Positions 43,953-54,108 of a stretch of DNA of 64,000 nucleotides are shown here, in pieces; position 1 is the first letter of the stretch; each line of letters opens with the position of its first letter. Both the position numbers and the translations under genes were made by a program. The DNA is from CAVYHJ01 sp963768165 [NCBI: uncultured bacterium] (lineage in GTDB: Bacteria; UBP4; UBA4092), in NCBI GenBank assembly GCA_963768165.1, contig CAVYHJ010000028.1:124001-188000 (forward strand). The letters are read 5' to 3'. Under the pieces are notes generated by a model that did not search any database, was not told the DNA's origin, and worked only from the letters and a program-made list of their open reading frames with translations.

Positions 43953-45419
43953 CTATACCACTCCTAAAGGTGATTTCTTCTTATGATACTCTGTATTTTG
44001 TTCCAAAGTATACGCCGTGCGGAATATACTGGCTTCATCAAAATGTTTCGCCATGATTTGTAATCCGATTGGCAATCCATCCGCGAACCCGCAGGGCATA
44101 CTTATCGCGGGTATCCCGCCGAGGTTGACCGAAATCGTGAATATATCCGACAAATACATCTGCAACGGGTCTCCCATTTTTTCGCCAATCTTAAATGCCG
44201 GTGTGGGTGCGGTCGGTGTCAATATCACATCGCACTCCTTGAACGCTTCATCAAAATCTTGTTTGATTAACGTACGCACTTTTTGCGCTTTCAAATAATA
44301 CGCCTCATAATATCCCGCGCTCAGAACGTGCGTCCCCAGCATAATACGTCGTTTAACTTCCCGCCCGAATCCTTCACTGCGGGTTTTCATGTACATATCA
44401 ATCATGTCGTTATATTCTTTCGCGCGATACCCGTATTTCACCCCGTCATATCTGGCGAGATTGGAACTGGCTTCCGCCGTCGCTACTAAATAATACGTCG
44501 CCACGGCATATTCCGTATGCGGTAATGAAATATCCACCGTCGTTGCGCCAAGCGATTCCAATAACTTAATCGCTTCCTTAACCGCCTTCTCCACTCCCGC
44601 GTCCAACCCGCCGATAAAATATTCTTTGGGAATTCCTAATTTCATACCTTTCACATCTTTCACCAGTGACTTGGTATAATCCGGTACTTCCACATTCGCC
44701 GAAGTCGAATCCATCTTGTCATGTCCGGCAATTACATTCATGATGAGTGCCGCGTCCGTGATATCTTTGGTCATGGGCCCGATACAATCCAAGGATGAAG
44801 CGTATGCCACCAGGCCAAATCGCGATACCCGCCCGTAAGTCGGTTTTAATCCTACAATCCCGCAACAGGATGCCGGTTGTCGGATGGACCCGCCGGTATC
44901 TGTACCCAGCGCGATGATACCTTCATCTGCCGCCATCGCTGCCGCCGAGCCACCGCTTGACCCACCGGGGATAGTGTCTAAATTCCAGGGATTGTGTGTG
45001 ATTCCATAATAGGAAGTTTCCGTGGATGACCCCATCGCAAACTCGTCCATGTTGACTTTACCGACCATTACGGTTCCTTGTTCTTCCAATTTCTTGACTG
45101 CAGTCCCCGTGTAAGGTGGGATAAATCCCTTGAGTATATGCGACCCGCACGTGGTTTGTACCCCTTTCGTGCAAAGCACATCTTTCACTGCAATGGGAAT
45201 CCCAGTTAAGGGTTGAATTGGTTTTCCGCTCTTGATTTCATTATCAATTTCCACGGCTTTCTGGAAGGCTGATTCCTTGGTGAGTGTAACATAGGCATGA
45301 ACTTTCGGTTCCACCTTCTCGATTTGTTGATACACCGATTCAATAATCGCCGTCGCAGTCGTTTCCCCGCGTTTTAACAATTCATGTAATTGATTTGCAG
45401 TTTTTCCAGCTAAACTCAT
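43953..45419 (-). CDS. gatA: Asp/Glu-tRNA amidotransferase subunit A
   Basis: Amidase subunit that releases ammonia from glutamine for GatB. The 488 residues carry the amidase signature: Lys in [14 protein letters not shown], the cis-Ser/Ser nucleophile region in [17 protein letters not shown], and [19 protein letters not shown]. The ATG at 45419 follows AGGACATCAG and gives the usual N-terminus ([11 protein letters not shown]). An in-frame ATG at 45470 would add a 17-residue segment made of a doubled heptad, coded by a tandem repeat. The region before gatB is interrupted by the GIY-YIG unit. Confidence 0.95.
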   Translation of the reverse strand: MSLAGKTANQLHELLKRGETTATAIIESVYQQIEKVEPKVHAYVTLTKESAFQKAVEIDNEIKSGKPIQPLTGIPIAVKDVLCTKGVQTTCGSHILKGFIPPYTGTAVKKLEEQGTVMVGKVNMDEFAMGSSTETSYYGITHNPWNLDTIPGGSSGGSAAAMAADEGIIALGTDTGGSIRQPASCCGIVGLKPTYGRVSRFGLVAYASSLDCIGPMTKDITDAALIMNVIAGHDKMDSTSANVEVPDYTKSLVKDVKGMKLGIPKEYFIGGLDAGVEKAVKEAIKLLESLGATTVDISLPHTEYAVATYYLVATAEASSNLARYDGVKYGYRAKEYNDMIDMYMKTRSEGFGREVKRRIMLGTHVLSAGYYEAYYLKAQKVRTLIKQDFDEAFKECDVILTPTAPTPAFKIGEKMGDPLQMYLSDIFTISVNLGGIPAISMPCGFADGLPIGLQIMAKHFDEASIFRTAYTLEQNTEYHKKKSPLGVV

Positions 45420-45431
45420 TCTGATGTCCTT

Positions 45432-45473
45432 GTAAGAGATTTCATGCAATGGATAAGAGATACCATGCAATGG
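45432..45473. repeat. Tandem 21-bp direct repeat in the gatA leader
   Basis: Two 21-bp units, 45432-45452 and 45453-45473, differing at 3 positions (GTAAGAGATTTCATGCAATGG and ATAAGAGATACCATGCAATG). It lies in the leader of gatA and could be an operator or a slippage product. Confidence 0.75.
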
Positions 45474-45550
45474 TTTAGGAATAGATATGATAAAAGGTTA
45501 CGCGGGTTTCGTCAAGGAATGTCCGGTGGTTATTTGCCAACCATTCTTGT

Positions 45551-46051
45551 TTATCGGACGAATCCTACCCACTTTGTTGGGATATTCGCCGTTTGCCGCA
45601 ATCGCTCGACTAATTGAGCGGTATGGTGTTGAATATGCCGAATATTATAAATTTGCAATTCGAACTTGTTGAGTGGAACCCAGTGAAATCCGGAATCATC
45701 ATTGAGATTTATTTTATCCAGTTCTATTTCAACTTTTTTATAACATATCGGATAATATTCTAGAATATCTTCTTTGCTGTAAGGATTACATTTTTTCGGT
45801 TCTCTATTTCCTTCCCACGGCAAAGGTCCCATAAAATTGGATTCATCCTGGTGTTTATACCAGGGTTTGAAATCTTTTTCCGCCGGGCTTAAATACATGT
45901 CCGTACAAAACAAAGTATGATAGGCAATATGCCAAAACTTGTTTTTGTACTGGAGGTCATTCCAGAGAGCCTGCGGACATTTATCCACCGCCTCCTTAAA
46001 CATTTCCAAAGAAGCCCAATATTGCGATTTAAAAATCTTTATTTCATCCAT
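45551..46051 (-). CDS. DinB-like protein
   Basis: A 166-residue four-helix DinB/YfiT-like protein, a family of metal-binding (usually His-ligated) proteins with varied roles. Likely ligands: His in FWHIAYHTLFCTD and His in IRHIQHHTAQLVERL. It may act as a thiol transferase or be an orphan. There is no clear partner. The gene upstream of it on the chromosome, gatA, is on the same strand but 80 bp away. Confidence 0.85.
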   Translation of the reverse strand: MDEIKIFKSQYWASLEMFKEAVDKCPQALWNDLQYKNKFWHIAYHTLFCTDMYLSPAEKDFKPWYKHQDESNFMGPLPWEGNREPKKCNPYSKEDILEYYPICYKKVEIELDKINLNDDSGFHWVPLNKFELQIYNIRHIQHHTAQLVERLRQTANIPTKWVGFVR

Positions 46052-46449
46052 TTTTTTCTCCCTATTGCACAGAATTGGATATCACCTAATAAATAATCTG
46101 CCGAAATTTTAGTCTTATCCCATAGGTTTGTCAATACTTACCAACAAACAAAACCCCTATTTTTACATACCCACTCAAATCAAGCTAATGAATTGAATTA
46201 TAGTTATGTGCAACATTTGATACATTATGACCATTGTTTTCCATTGTTAAACAATATTTAATAATCCCTTGGGCTTGGTATTTGTTATTAGTAACCACCT
46301 TATACATAATTGATAATATTATTATTAGAAGAATTATTCATATAAAAATATCAAAACATTTTACCCCTATTGTAGAATTTACTGGTTATATATATAATAT
46401 TGTAATATAATAATAAGTAGAACGGTCTACTTATTAGTAAAGGAAAAAT
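46052..46449. other. AT-rich gap before glycogen phosphorylase
   Basis: About 400 bp with no plausible gene. Very A/T-rich, with several TATAAT-like blocks (for example TATATAATATTG at 46389-46400). An inverted repeat AAGTAG/CTACTT at 46417-46435 lies just ahead of the phosphorylase ribosome site and could be an operator. No tRNA or repeat of the known families is present. Confidence 0.5.
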
Positions 46450-48177
46450 ATGACAATGACCTTAAAAGAAGAAAAAACGTTCGTGGAAGTCAAACGTACG
46501 ATTGCCTATTTATCAATGGAAATTGGGATTACTCAAGAAGTCCCAACCTATAGTGGCGGGTTGGGTATTTTAGCAGGGGATACCATCCGCTCGGCGGCGG
46601 ATTTACGCGTGCCGATGGTCGCTGCGACTCTCTTGCATCGCAAAGGATATTTTAATCAGAAATTAGACTCCAACGGGTGGCAAAGTGAAGACCCGGTGGA
46701 ATGGAAAGTCGAAGATCACTTGGAAGAAATGGGACCTAGAACTTTTGTAAAAATTGAAGGGCGGACGGTACTCATTCGCTGTTGGAAATATGACGTTGTG
46801 GGAGTGGATGGTTTTATTATCCCGATATATTTCCTGGATACCGACCTTCCGCAAAACTCGGATTGGGATCGTGGGCTGACCTATTATTTGTATGGTGGAG
46901 ATTTGAAATACCGGTTATGTCAGGAAGTGGTTCTCGGGATGGGTGGAGTCAAAATGCTCCACGCTCTGGGATATGACAAAATTGACCGCTATCACATGAA
47001 CGAAGGGCACGCCAGTCTATTAACTATCGAACTCCTGGATGAAAAAATCAAAAATGACGGAAGAAAAGATATTCATTTTGAAGACTTGGAAGCCATTCGC
47101 AAACATTGTGTCTTTACCACGCATACGCCTGTTCCCGCCGGGCATGACAAATTCCCCATTGAATTGGTAGAAAGTGTGTTGGGACGGCATGAAATCTTTA
47201 ACATGACGGACGTCTGCCGCAATAATGGTCATCTCAATATGACCCATCTGGCATTAAATTTAAGCCGCTATGTGAACGGGGTCGCCAAGAAACACGGGGA
47301 AGTATCCCGGGAAATGTTCCCGACACATTCTGTGGAGTCCATCACCAATGGCGTTCACGCGCCGACCTGGACCTCGGAACCCTTTCGCAAGTTGTTTGAT
47401 CAATATATGCCTGATTGGAGAAAAGATGCCCAGTCTCTCCGCCACGCTTTAAATATCCCCAAACAGAATATTTGGCAGGCGCATCTGGAAGCGAAAGCCA
47501 CCTTGTTGGAATATGTGAAACAAACTACCCACAAGGAATTCGATAAAGAAATTTTTACCATCGGATTTGCCCGGAGGGCGGCCGCTTATAAACGAGCGGA
47601 TTTATTATTTTCTGATATTGAAAAATTAAAAAAAATAGCCGCCAAAGCAGGTGCGTTTCAAATCGTCTATGCCGGAAAGGCCCACCCTCATGATTACATT
47701 GGCAAGGAATTAATCCACCGGATATTTGAAGCAAAAGAATCGCTCAAAAAAGATATTCAGATTGTATATCTCGAAAATTACAACATGGAACTTGGCAAAC
47801 TCATTACTTCCGGCGTGGATGTCTGGCTGAACAATCCCCAACCCCCGCTCGAAGCCTCCGGTACCAGCGGAATGAAAGCAGCCCTCAATGGCATTCCCAG
47901 TTTTAGTATTCTCGACGGGTGGTGGATTGAAGGACATATCGAAGGGGTCACCGGTTGGTCTATTGGGAATTATGTGCCCAAACTGAATGAAGAATACGAT
48001 GGGTCCAAGGACGCGCAAATCCTTTATGAAAAATTGGAAAAGGTGATTATTCCCTTATATTATAAAGACCGCGATAAGTTCATTGATATCATGACCCACT
48101 GTATCGCCATCAACGGCTCTTTCTTCAACACCAACCGCATGGTTCAGGAATATGTCCTGAATGCGTATTTCCGGTAA
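46450..48177 (+). CDS. glgP: Alpha-glucan (glycogen) phosphorylase
   Basis: Phosphorolysis of storage glucan to glucose 1-phosphate. A 575-residue protein of the short phosphorylase class rather than the roughly 800-residue animal type. Conserved parts: [20 protein letters not shown] near the start, [30 protein letters not shown] and, around the PLP Lys, [27 protein letters not shown] precedes the ATG at 6 nt. It is the only gene of carbohydrate storage in the window. The PAP2 gene 58 bp downstream may share the transcript. Confidence 0.95.
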   Translation: MTMTLKEEKTFVEVKRTIAYLSMEIGITQEVPTYSGGLGILAGDTIRSAADLRVPMVAATLLHRKGYFNQKLDSNGWQSEDPVEWKVEDHLEEMGPRTFVKIEGRTVLIRCWKYDVVGVDGFIIPIYFLDTDLPQNSDWDRGLTYYLYGGDLKYRLCQEVVLGMGGVKMLHALGYDKIDRYHMNEGHASLLTIELLDEKIKNDGRKDIHFEDLEAIRKHCVFTTHTPVPAGHDKFPIELVESVLGRHEIFNMTDVCRNNGHLNMTHLALNLSRYVNGVAKKHGEVSREMFPTHSVESITNGVHAPTWTSEPFRKLFDQYMPDWRKDAQSLRHALNIPKQNIWQAHLEAKATLLEYVKQTTHKEFDKEIFTIGFARRAAAYKRADLLFSDIEKLKKIAAKAGAFQIVYAGKAHPHDYIGKELIHRIFEAKESLKKDIQIVYLENYNMELGKLITSGVDVWLNNPQPPLEASGTSGMKAALNGIPSFSILDGWWIEGHIEGVTGWSIGNYVPKLNEEYDGSKDAQILYEKLEKVIIPLYYKDRDKFIDIMTHCIAINGSFFNTNRMVQEYVLNAYFR

Positions 48178-48235
48178 GTAAGCTTTAGTTTAATATTTTT
48201 CTTTACAGATTTTTAGAAAATAGATAGGATAAACT

Positions 48236-49144
48236 ATGCCTAAGAAAATATATATTAGGTTGCTTTTCTTACTATTTATTTTTAGTGCTTTTTTTTCCTT
48301 TATTTTTGCTGACAATAACGATTTGACTCTTTATTATGTTGACCAACGAACCCTCGTCTCTACGTTTACTACTTTACCGGTAAATACAGATACAACCGTC
48401 TCCTTCTCTCCCAAAGTTGAAAAATTGTTTTCCTTAGATTACGGTAAGACAGTTCTGGATGATACGCGATATGTATTTACTTCACCTTTCCGTTGGGAAA
48501 CAAAAGAATGGATAGAAGCTTCACTGATGTCCCTGGCCATAGTGGGAACCGCAGCTTATTTGGATAAACCGATTCATGATCAGGTACAAAATAATCGTAA
48601 TAATACGACAGATAATATTGCCAATATTTTCGAGCCGTTTGGCGCGGAATATTCTTTGGGGATTCTAGGCGCATACTATGTTGCCGGGATGGCGTTTGAT
48701 GACACCAAAGCCAAAACCATCGCTTTGGATGGAATATCCGCCAGTTTCATCGCTTCCGGTATCATTACTCCCATTTTGAAAGAAATAGTAGGACGGAGCC
48801 GTCCTTCGCAAAATCAAGGGACCTATAACTTTCAGCCTTTCAGTGGAAACGCCTCCTTCCCTTCCGGCCATGCCACACAGGCTTTTGCGGTAGCTTCCGT
48901 GATCGCGGAACACAATGATGCTCTTTGGATTAAAGCCGTATCTTATGGAACCGCTTCCATGGTAGGGTACGCACGCATTGAACAAAATGCCCATTATGCT
49001 TCGGATGTTCTGGCGGGTGCTGCCATCGGTACTTTTGTTGGGAGGGCGGTGGTTCATCGGAATGAAAAAAAGAGGAATGAGATTTCTTTGCAACCATACT
49101 TCAACGGAGATTCTCGCGGGTTAATGTTATCTTGTTCTTTCTAG
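48236..49144 (+). CDS. PAP2-family phosphatase
   Basis: Membrane-associated phosphatase of 302 residues, with a signal-like N-terminus (about 5-30). The three signature blocks of the PAP2 superfamily are intact: KEIVGRSRP, then NASFPSGHATQAFAVASV, then ARIEQNAHYASDVLAGAA. These provide the Lys, Arg, His and Asp of the active site. The substrate might be a lipid phosphate such as undecaprenyl pyrophosphate; inference only. AGGAT lies 6 nt before the ATG. Confidence 0.92.
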   Translation: MPKKIYIRLLFLLFIFSAFFSFIFADNNDLTLYYVDQRTLVSTFTTLPVNTDTTVSFSPKVEKLFSLDYGKTVLDDTRYVFTSPFRWETKEWIEASLMSLAIVGTAAYLDKPIHDQVQNNRNNTTDNIANIFEPFGAEYSLGILGAYYVAGMAFDDTKAKTIALDGISASFIASGIITPILKEIVGRSRPSQNQGTYNFQPFSGNASFPSGHATQAFAVASVIAEHNDALWIKAVSYGTASMVGYARIEQNAHYASDVLAGAAIGTFVGRAVVHRNEKKRNEISLQPYFNGDSRGLMLSCSF

Positions 49145-49168
49145 CCATTTCTTAACTCTTACCTTCTA

Positions 49169-49177
49169 TGTTAAAAT
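49169..49177 (+). promoter_or_regulatory. Extended -10 promoter element
   Basis: TGTTAAAAT, an extended -10. It ends 9 nt before the ATG at 49187, the same spacing as at 58276-58284 before the second YgfK-like gene. Confidence 0.6.
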
Positions 49178-49186
49178 TCGCTAATG

Positions 49187-49240
49187 ATGGTTGTTTTAGA
49201 TATCCGCGCCGTTTATGAACCTTCGGAGACAATAACATGA
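49187..49240 (+). CDS. 17-codon leader ORF overlapping the YgfK-like gene
   Basis: Reads MVVLDIRAVYEPSETIT and stops at 49238-49240, overlapping the next start codon (ATGA). The promoter, spacing and first codons match those of the second YgfK-like gene, whose protein begins MVDLYPAPFEQ. This suggests the leader is an eroded version of the original 5' coding sequence, now possibly used for translational coupling. It is not in the usual size range for a gene and could be coincidental. Confidence 0.4.
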   Translation: MVVLDIRAVYEPSETIT

Positions 49241-52200
49241 GTGATCGAATGAGATTAATCCCCTTCGACGAGTTAATGGAATGGATTTCTGCTGAATACA
49301 AAAATGCTAATGCGATATTTGGAGTAACCGCTAATAAGTTTTTCAAAAAAGAAAATAAAAATAATATACATATTTTTGAAGGTACCCTAGAAATTCCTTT
49401 TGGCCCTGCCGCCGGTCCTCACACCCAACTTTCCCAAAATATCATTGCATCGTATATTGCCGGTGCAAGATTTTTCGAGCTTAAAACGGTTCAAATCATA
49501 GATGGCGAAGATTTACCCGTAGGGAAGCCCTGTATTTTGGCAAATGATGAAGGGTATAACACCGAATGGTCTACAGAATTAACCGTGCCGGATGCGTTAA
49601 ACGAATATATTAAAGCGTGGTTTGCTCTTTCAATTATTTCCAAAGAATACGGTTTCGGCGACAAAGACGGTTTTATATTTAACATGAGTGTTGGCTATGA
49701 TTTTGCGGGAATTACTCAACCCAAAATTGATAACTTTATCGAAGGAATAAAAAATGCTGCCACAACACCCGTATGGGCGGAATGTAAAAAATATGTATTA
49801 GATAATGTTTCTAAATTTAAAAATATTGATGCAGGTTATGTAAACTCAATAACGGATAAAGTTTGTAAATCCATTACGTTATCTACTTTACACGGTTGCC
49901 CACCCCGGGAAATTGAAAAAATTGCCAGTTATTTAATATCTACTAAAAAATTAAATACCTTTGTAAAATGTAATCCAACCTTATTGGGATATGAATTTAC
50001 TCGTAATACTCTGAACAAAATGGGCTATGAATACCTTTCCTTTGATGATCATCACTTTAAGAATGATTTGCAATTTAGTGATGCAATACCCATGGTTAAA
50101 AAATTACAAGCACTGGCAAAAGAAAATAATGTTGTCTTTGGTTTGAAAATATCCAATACATTCCCCGTTGAAATTAAACATGGTGAGCTTCCGGGCAATG
50201 AAATGTATATGAGCGGACGTGCCTTGTATCCCCTTTCTATTAATCTTGCTTACAAGCTGGCAAAAGCATTTAAAGGCGACATTAAATTATCTTATTCCGG
50301 CGGAGCGGATGTGTTCAATGTCAAAGATATTTACGAAACAGGTATTATGCCAATCACTTGCGTAACCACGATACTGAAACCGGGCGGATACGCACGGTTC
50401 AATCAAATCGCCAAAATATTAGAAAAATGTTATTACACAGATAAATTTGTGCCGATTAATGTTGAAAAGCTTAAAAAGGTTGCAGAGGGTTCTATTACCA
50501 ATGAATTCCATGTAAAAGATAAAAGAGAAGTGGATAGTCGTAAAATCAAATTAACGGCGCCCCTGACCGACTGTTTTATTGCCCCCTGTACCGTCGGTTG
50601 CCCCATCAATCAAGATATTCCTGAATATGTTCGATTCGTGTCTAAAGGCAAACACCTGGAAGCATTAGAACTTATCACCAAGAAAAATCCCCTGCCCTTC
50701 ATCACGGGTACGCTTTGTGCTCACCCATGTATGGAAAAATGTACCCGGCTTGACTATGAGGAACCCGTACAAATTCGCCAATGCAAACTGGTAGCGGCAG
50801 AGAGTGCGTTTGCTAAATTAATTGAGAAACTGCCCAAGTCTGCGATAAATTCTAAATTCAAAGTAGCGATTATTGGCGGCGGCCCTGCGGGTATGTCTGC
50901 CGGATTTTTCCTGGGTCAAAACGGAGTAGACGTTACCCTATTTGAAAAACGTGACAAAATCGGCGGAATTATTGAACACATTATTCCCAATTTTAGAATT
51001 ACCCGGGAAGCGATAAATAACGATGTGAAATTGTTGGAACGGATGGGTGTTAAATTTATATTAAATTGTGATACCCATGTAACGATAGAAGATTATAAGA
51101 AAAAAGGTTTTAACTATGTGGTCCTGGCGATGGGTGCTTCTAAACCCGGCTCACTGAAATTAAGTAAATGTGATAAAGAATTTATGAATGCCTTGGAATT
51201 TTTGGAAACCTATAATAAGGCACCGGATAAAATTAAAGTTGGGAAAAGTGTGGCTATCATTGGTGGCGGGAATACCGCTATGGATGCTGCAAGAGCCGCC
51301 AAACGGTTAAAAGGGGTAGACGAGGTTTATATTGTTTATCGGCGGACGCTTAAATTAATGCCGGCGGATAAAGAAGAATTCAACAATGCCAAATTAAACG
51401 GGGTTAAATTTATAGAGTTGGTTGCACCGGTTACCTTTCTTGGCGGAGTATTGAAATGCCAAAAAATGAAACTGGGAGCAAAGGATGCCAGCGGTCGCCA
51501 AAGTCCTGTGGCGATAGACGGTGAATTTATTGACATTAAAGTGGATGATGTAATCATAGCCGTGGGTGAAAAAGTGGATAACGATTATTTAACCACCAAT
51601 AAAATCGGCTTAAATGAACGTGGGAAAATAGTAATATCCGATACGAACGAAACTTCTATTAAAGGGGTTTATGTTGCCGGAGACGCTAATTTAGGACCAT
51701 CTACCATTGTTGAAAGTATCGCAGAGGGAACCAAAGTGGCGCGTGCCATATTACTCAAAGAATTAAATAACGCGTTGGATTTATCCACTGAATTTACCGC
51801 CACAAAAGAACAAATCGCCGAAATTAACAATAAAATAGGCGACCTTAAAAGAGTGGATGAAAAAGATCGTTGTCTGGAATGCAGCTATGTGTGTAATATT
51901 TGCTCGGAAGTATGTCCCAACCGGGCGAACGTGCAAATTACGGTTTCCGGCATGAAAGATAAAAATCAAATATTGCACATGGATGGGATGTGTAATGAAT
52001 GTGGCAATTGTGAATCTTTCTGTCCTTATTCCAGTGCACCGTATAAAGATAAATTCACACTGTATTGGAACTTGCCGGATTTTGAAGACAACGAGAATAG
52101 CGGTTTCGTTGCAATAGGGGAAAATAAGTTTAAAGTGCGGATGCATGGAAAGATACAAGAAGTTACTTTTGATGAGAACGGAAAATGGGATTGTAGCGAA

Positions 52201-52290
52201 GACGGTTATGGAAATACTGCAGAAGGAATAGAACAATTAATATGGACAACTTACACAGAATATAAATATTTATTTGTGAATAGTAAATAG
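49237..52290 (+). CDS. YgfK-like multidomain iron-sulfur oxidoreductase
   Basis: A 1017-residue protein of the family annotated as selenate reductase subunit YgfK. Three parts. Residues about 1-430 form a TIM-barrel-like domain (PAAGPHTQLSQNIIASYIAG, ILKPGGYARFNQIAK). Residues about 450-860 resemble glutamate synthase small subunit: CTVGCPINQDIPEYVRF, the FAD motif VAIIGGGPAGMSAGFF and the NAD motif VAIIGGGNTAMDAARA. The C-terminus has CLECSYVCNICSEVCP and CNECGNCESFCP for 4Fe-4S clusters. It probably moves electrons between NAD(P)H and a partner; the substrate is unknown. GGAG lies 8 nt before the ATG. Confidence 0.9.
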   Translation: MSDRMRLIPFDELMEWISAEYKNANAIFGVTANKFFKKENKNNIHIFEGTLEIPFGPAAGPHTQLSQNIIASYIAGARFFELKTVQIIDGEDLPVGKPCILANDEGYNTEWSTELTVPDALNEYIKAWFALSIISKEYGFGDKDGFIFNMSVGYDFAGITQPKIDNFIEGIKNAATTPVWAECKKYVLDNVSKFKNIDAGYVNSITDKVCKSITLSTLHGCPPREIEKIASYLISTKKLNTFVKCNPTLLGYEFTRNTLNKMGYEYLSFDDHHFKNDLQFSDAIPMVKKLQALAKENNVVFGLKISNTFPVEIKHGELPGNEMYMSGRALYPLSINLAYKLAKAFKGDIKLSYSGGADVFNVKDIYETGIMPITCVTTILKPGGYARFNQIAKILEKCYYTDKFVPINVEKLKKVAEGSITNEFHVKDKREVDSRKIKLTAPLTDCFIAPCTVGCPINQDIPEYVRFVSKGKHLEALELITKKNPLPFITGTLCAHPCMEKCTRLDYEEPVQIRQCKLVAAESAFAKLIEKLPKSAINSKFKVAIIGGGPAGMSAGFFLGQNGVDVTLFEKRDKIGGIIEHIIPNFRITREAINNDVKLLERMGVKFILNCDTHVTIEDYKKKGFNYVVLAMGASKPGSLKLSKCDKEFMNALEFLETYNKAPDKIKVGKSVAIIGGGNTAMDAARAAKRLKGVDEVYIVYRRTLKLMPADKEEFNNAKLNGVKFIELVAPVTFLGGVLKCQKMKLGAKDASGRQSPVAIDGEFIDIKVDDVIIAVGEKVDNDYLTTNKIGLNERGKIVISDTNETSIKGVYVAGDANLGPSTIVESIAEGTKVARAILLKELNNALDLSTEFTATKEQIAEINNKIGDLKRVDEKDRCLECSYVCNICSEVCPNRANVQITVSGMKDKNQILHMDGMCNECGNCESFCPYSSAPYKDKFTLYWNLPDFEDNENSGFVAIGENKFKVRMHGKIQEVTFDENGKWDCSEDGYGNTAEGIEQLIWTTYTEYKYLFVNSK

Positions 52291-52379
52291 TAATATAAAT
52301 TGCTATGGTTATAAATAATTAAGATTTGCCGAGTAATTTATTTTGGTTATCTGAGAATATTCTATAAATAATATTAATT

Positions 52380-52799
52380 TTATCGAATCATAATAGTCAC
52401 ATAATCCGGCAACCGCCATGCTGGTGTATCAAGTTTTGTGCGCACTTCAAATCTTGCAGTTATCTTTTCTCTTATTCTTTGAATTTCATCACTAATTATT
52501 GGCAAACTTCTATTGGTAAGAAGCATTACAGGTATATTATGCGTGTTAACTTGATTAATATTATCCATCAGAAACTTTATTCCAGCATCCAAACCAACCA
52601 GTTCTTTGTCCCAATCTCTTGACGGTGGCATAATAATATCAAGAATAACTATTTCAATATTTTGGATATTTTGATTTAATACTCTCTGTGCTTCTTCAAG
52701 ATTATTGACATATACAACACGTTGCTTTCCGAATCCTTCACGAAGTTCCTCAAGATAATAACGAACAGCAAATGGTTCATCATCAATAAAAAGAATCAT
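52380..52799 (-). CDS. Single-domain response-regulator receiver, copy 1
   Basis: A 139-residue receiver domain without output domain. The acidic pair IDDEP, the phospho-acceptor Asp in VILDIIMPPSRDWDKELVG, a Thr in LLTNR and Lys in VRTKLDTPAW are the conserved residues. There is an unusual insertion after the acceptor. It is about four-fifths identical to copy 2 at 54109. It is separated from its likely kinase by a gene of unknown function. It may be a phosphate sink or work by protein contact. Confidence 0.85.
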   Translation of the reverse strand: MILFIDDEPFAVRYYLEELREGFGKQRVVYVNNLEEAQRVLNQNIQNIEIVILDIIMPPSRDWDKELVGLDAGIKFLMDNINQVNTHNIPVMLLTNRSLPIISDEIQRIREKITARFEVRTKLDTPAWRLPDYVTIMIR

Positions 52800-52811
52800 A
52801 TATTTCTATCC

Positions 52812-53297
52812 TTATAGCTTTTTTTTAACTTTTTTTGCTAATTCTTTCAAATTATAATCATTTGTACGATGAATTATTCCATCTATTTGTCCTTTGAGAA
52901 AGACCTTTAAATTACTACTCCATGCGTCAACATCATTATAAATTATTCCAAGAGCCTCTTTTAGTTCATCATTATCTGCCAAGTCAATAAATTTAATATA
53001 TGCTATTCTACGCAATTCATATATATTCTTCCAGATAATATTTAATACATCATTTAAATATTGCAAATTTAAAGTATGGGATATACATGATAATCCTACC
53101 GCTGCTTTGTATAGTTGCTCTGTATGATATAGATGTGTGTATATATCTTTATAAACTCTTTTACCAGGCAATTCATACCAATCAGGTTTATAAAAGCGCC
53201 AATAGCTTTTTTTAAATATTTTAGTATATTTAAATAATATTTCTACGAATAACTTGATTACAAACTCTTTTAAAAATATTAATAAAGAAGCATCCAT
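52812..53297 (-). CDS. Unknown protein in the kinase/receiver cluster
   Basis: A 161-residue protein, mostly helical and rich in Lys, Asn and Tyr (PDWYELPGKRVYKDIYTHLY, YNDVDAWSSNLKVFLKGQID). No motif is recognised. It lies between receiver copy 1 and the short kinase, 12 bp from the former; no equivalent gene is present in the other kinase/receiver pair. It is very AT-rich and may be an effector or an output protein of the small cluster. Confidence 0.5.
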   Translation of the reverse strand: MDASLLIFLKEFVIKLFVEILFKYTKIFKKSYWRFYKPDWYELPGKRVYKDIYTHLYHTEQLYKAAVGLSCISHTLNLQYLNDVLNIIWKNIYELRRIAYIKFIDLADNDELKEALGIIYNDVDAWSSNLKVFLKGQIDGIIHRTNDYNLKELAKKVKKKL

Positions 53298-53372
53298 ATA
53301 ATTTATAAAATTTTTTGTTTCAATTGCATTTATTAGAGAATATTAAGTAGTATTTGCCTATTATTTTATTTA

Positions 53373-54077
53373 CTATACTCCCTTTTTATGTGGAAAACAT
53401 AATATGAATTCGGTCATATTCACTTTGCTTTTAAGTTTAATATGCCCATTAACAATGTCCATTATTTTTTTTACTACATAAAGCCCTAATCCTTGACCAG
53501 GATGTCCTGATTCAATTCCCACACTTCCTCTATAAAAGGGTAAGAAAATATCGTTAAATTCAGATTCTGGTATTTGAGGACCATAATCAAGTACAGATAT
53601 AGAAAAGGTTTCCCTTCCCGGATTGAACCATGCCTTAATCTCTATATCTGTATTTCGATATGCATATTTAATCGCATTCATTAATAGATTAAAAAGAGCC
53701 TGTTCCACTAAATCTGGATCTATATAAACCTTACCCAGTGAATCAAAATCTGAAAAGGATAACCGTAACTTGTAATTAGATGCTATATTATAAAATATGG
53801 CTTTTATTCTGGTCACAATTTCCTCTAAATTGACTAACCTTGGATTAGTCGGAAGATCAGCACTCCAAATCCAATCTGTTTGTTTCAATAACATAAGAAG
53901 AAATTCAGATGTATTATAAGTATCGTCGATCGGATATTTAACTTTTTCATAAACACCTAACTTTTTTAACTTTTTACTAAGACTATTTGAAGCATCGCGA
54001 ATTGTGGTTCCAGCTGATTTTAAATCATGAAACAAAACAGTAAAAGCCTCATCTTTTTTTATCATTTCATTATTCAT
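53373..54077 (-). CDS. Short histidine kinase (kinase core only)
   Basis: A 234-residue protein with only the catalytic half of a sensor kinase. The H-box is LFHDLKSAGTTIRDASNSL, the N-box NLLMNAIKYAYRN, and the G-boxes are LDYGPQIPESEF and GHPGQGLGLYVVKKIMD. It lacks the GAF sensory part of the 726-residue paralogue, to whose C-terminal portion it is closely similar. Soluble. It probably acts with receiver copy 1. It could be a truncated duplication or a deliberately sensor-less kinase driven by another protein. Confidence 0.88.
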   Translation of the reverse strand: MNNEMIKKDEAFTVLFHDLKSAGTTIRDASNSLSKKLKKLGVYEKVKYPIDDTYNTSEFLLMLLKQTDWIWSADLPTNPRLVNLEEIVTRIKAIFYNIASNYKLRLSFSDFDSLGKVYIDPDLVEQALFNLLMNAIKYAYRNTDIEIKAWFNPGRETFSISVLDYGPQIPESEFNDIFLPFYRGSVGIESGHPGQGLGLYVVKKIMDIVNGHIKLKSKVNMTEFILCFPHKKGV

Positions 54078-54108
54078 TTATAAATTAATCCCAAAGTAAA
54101 TATTAATT

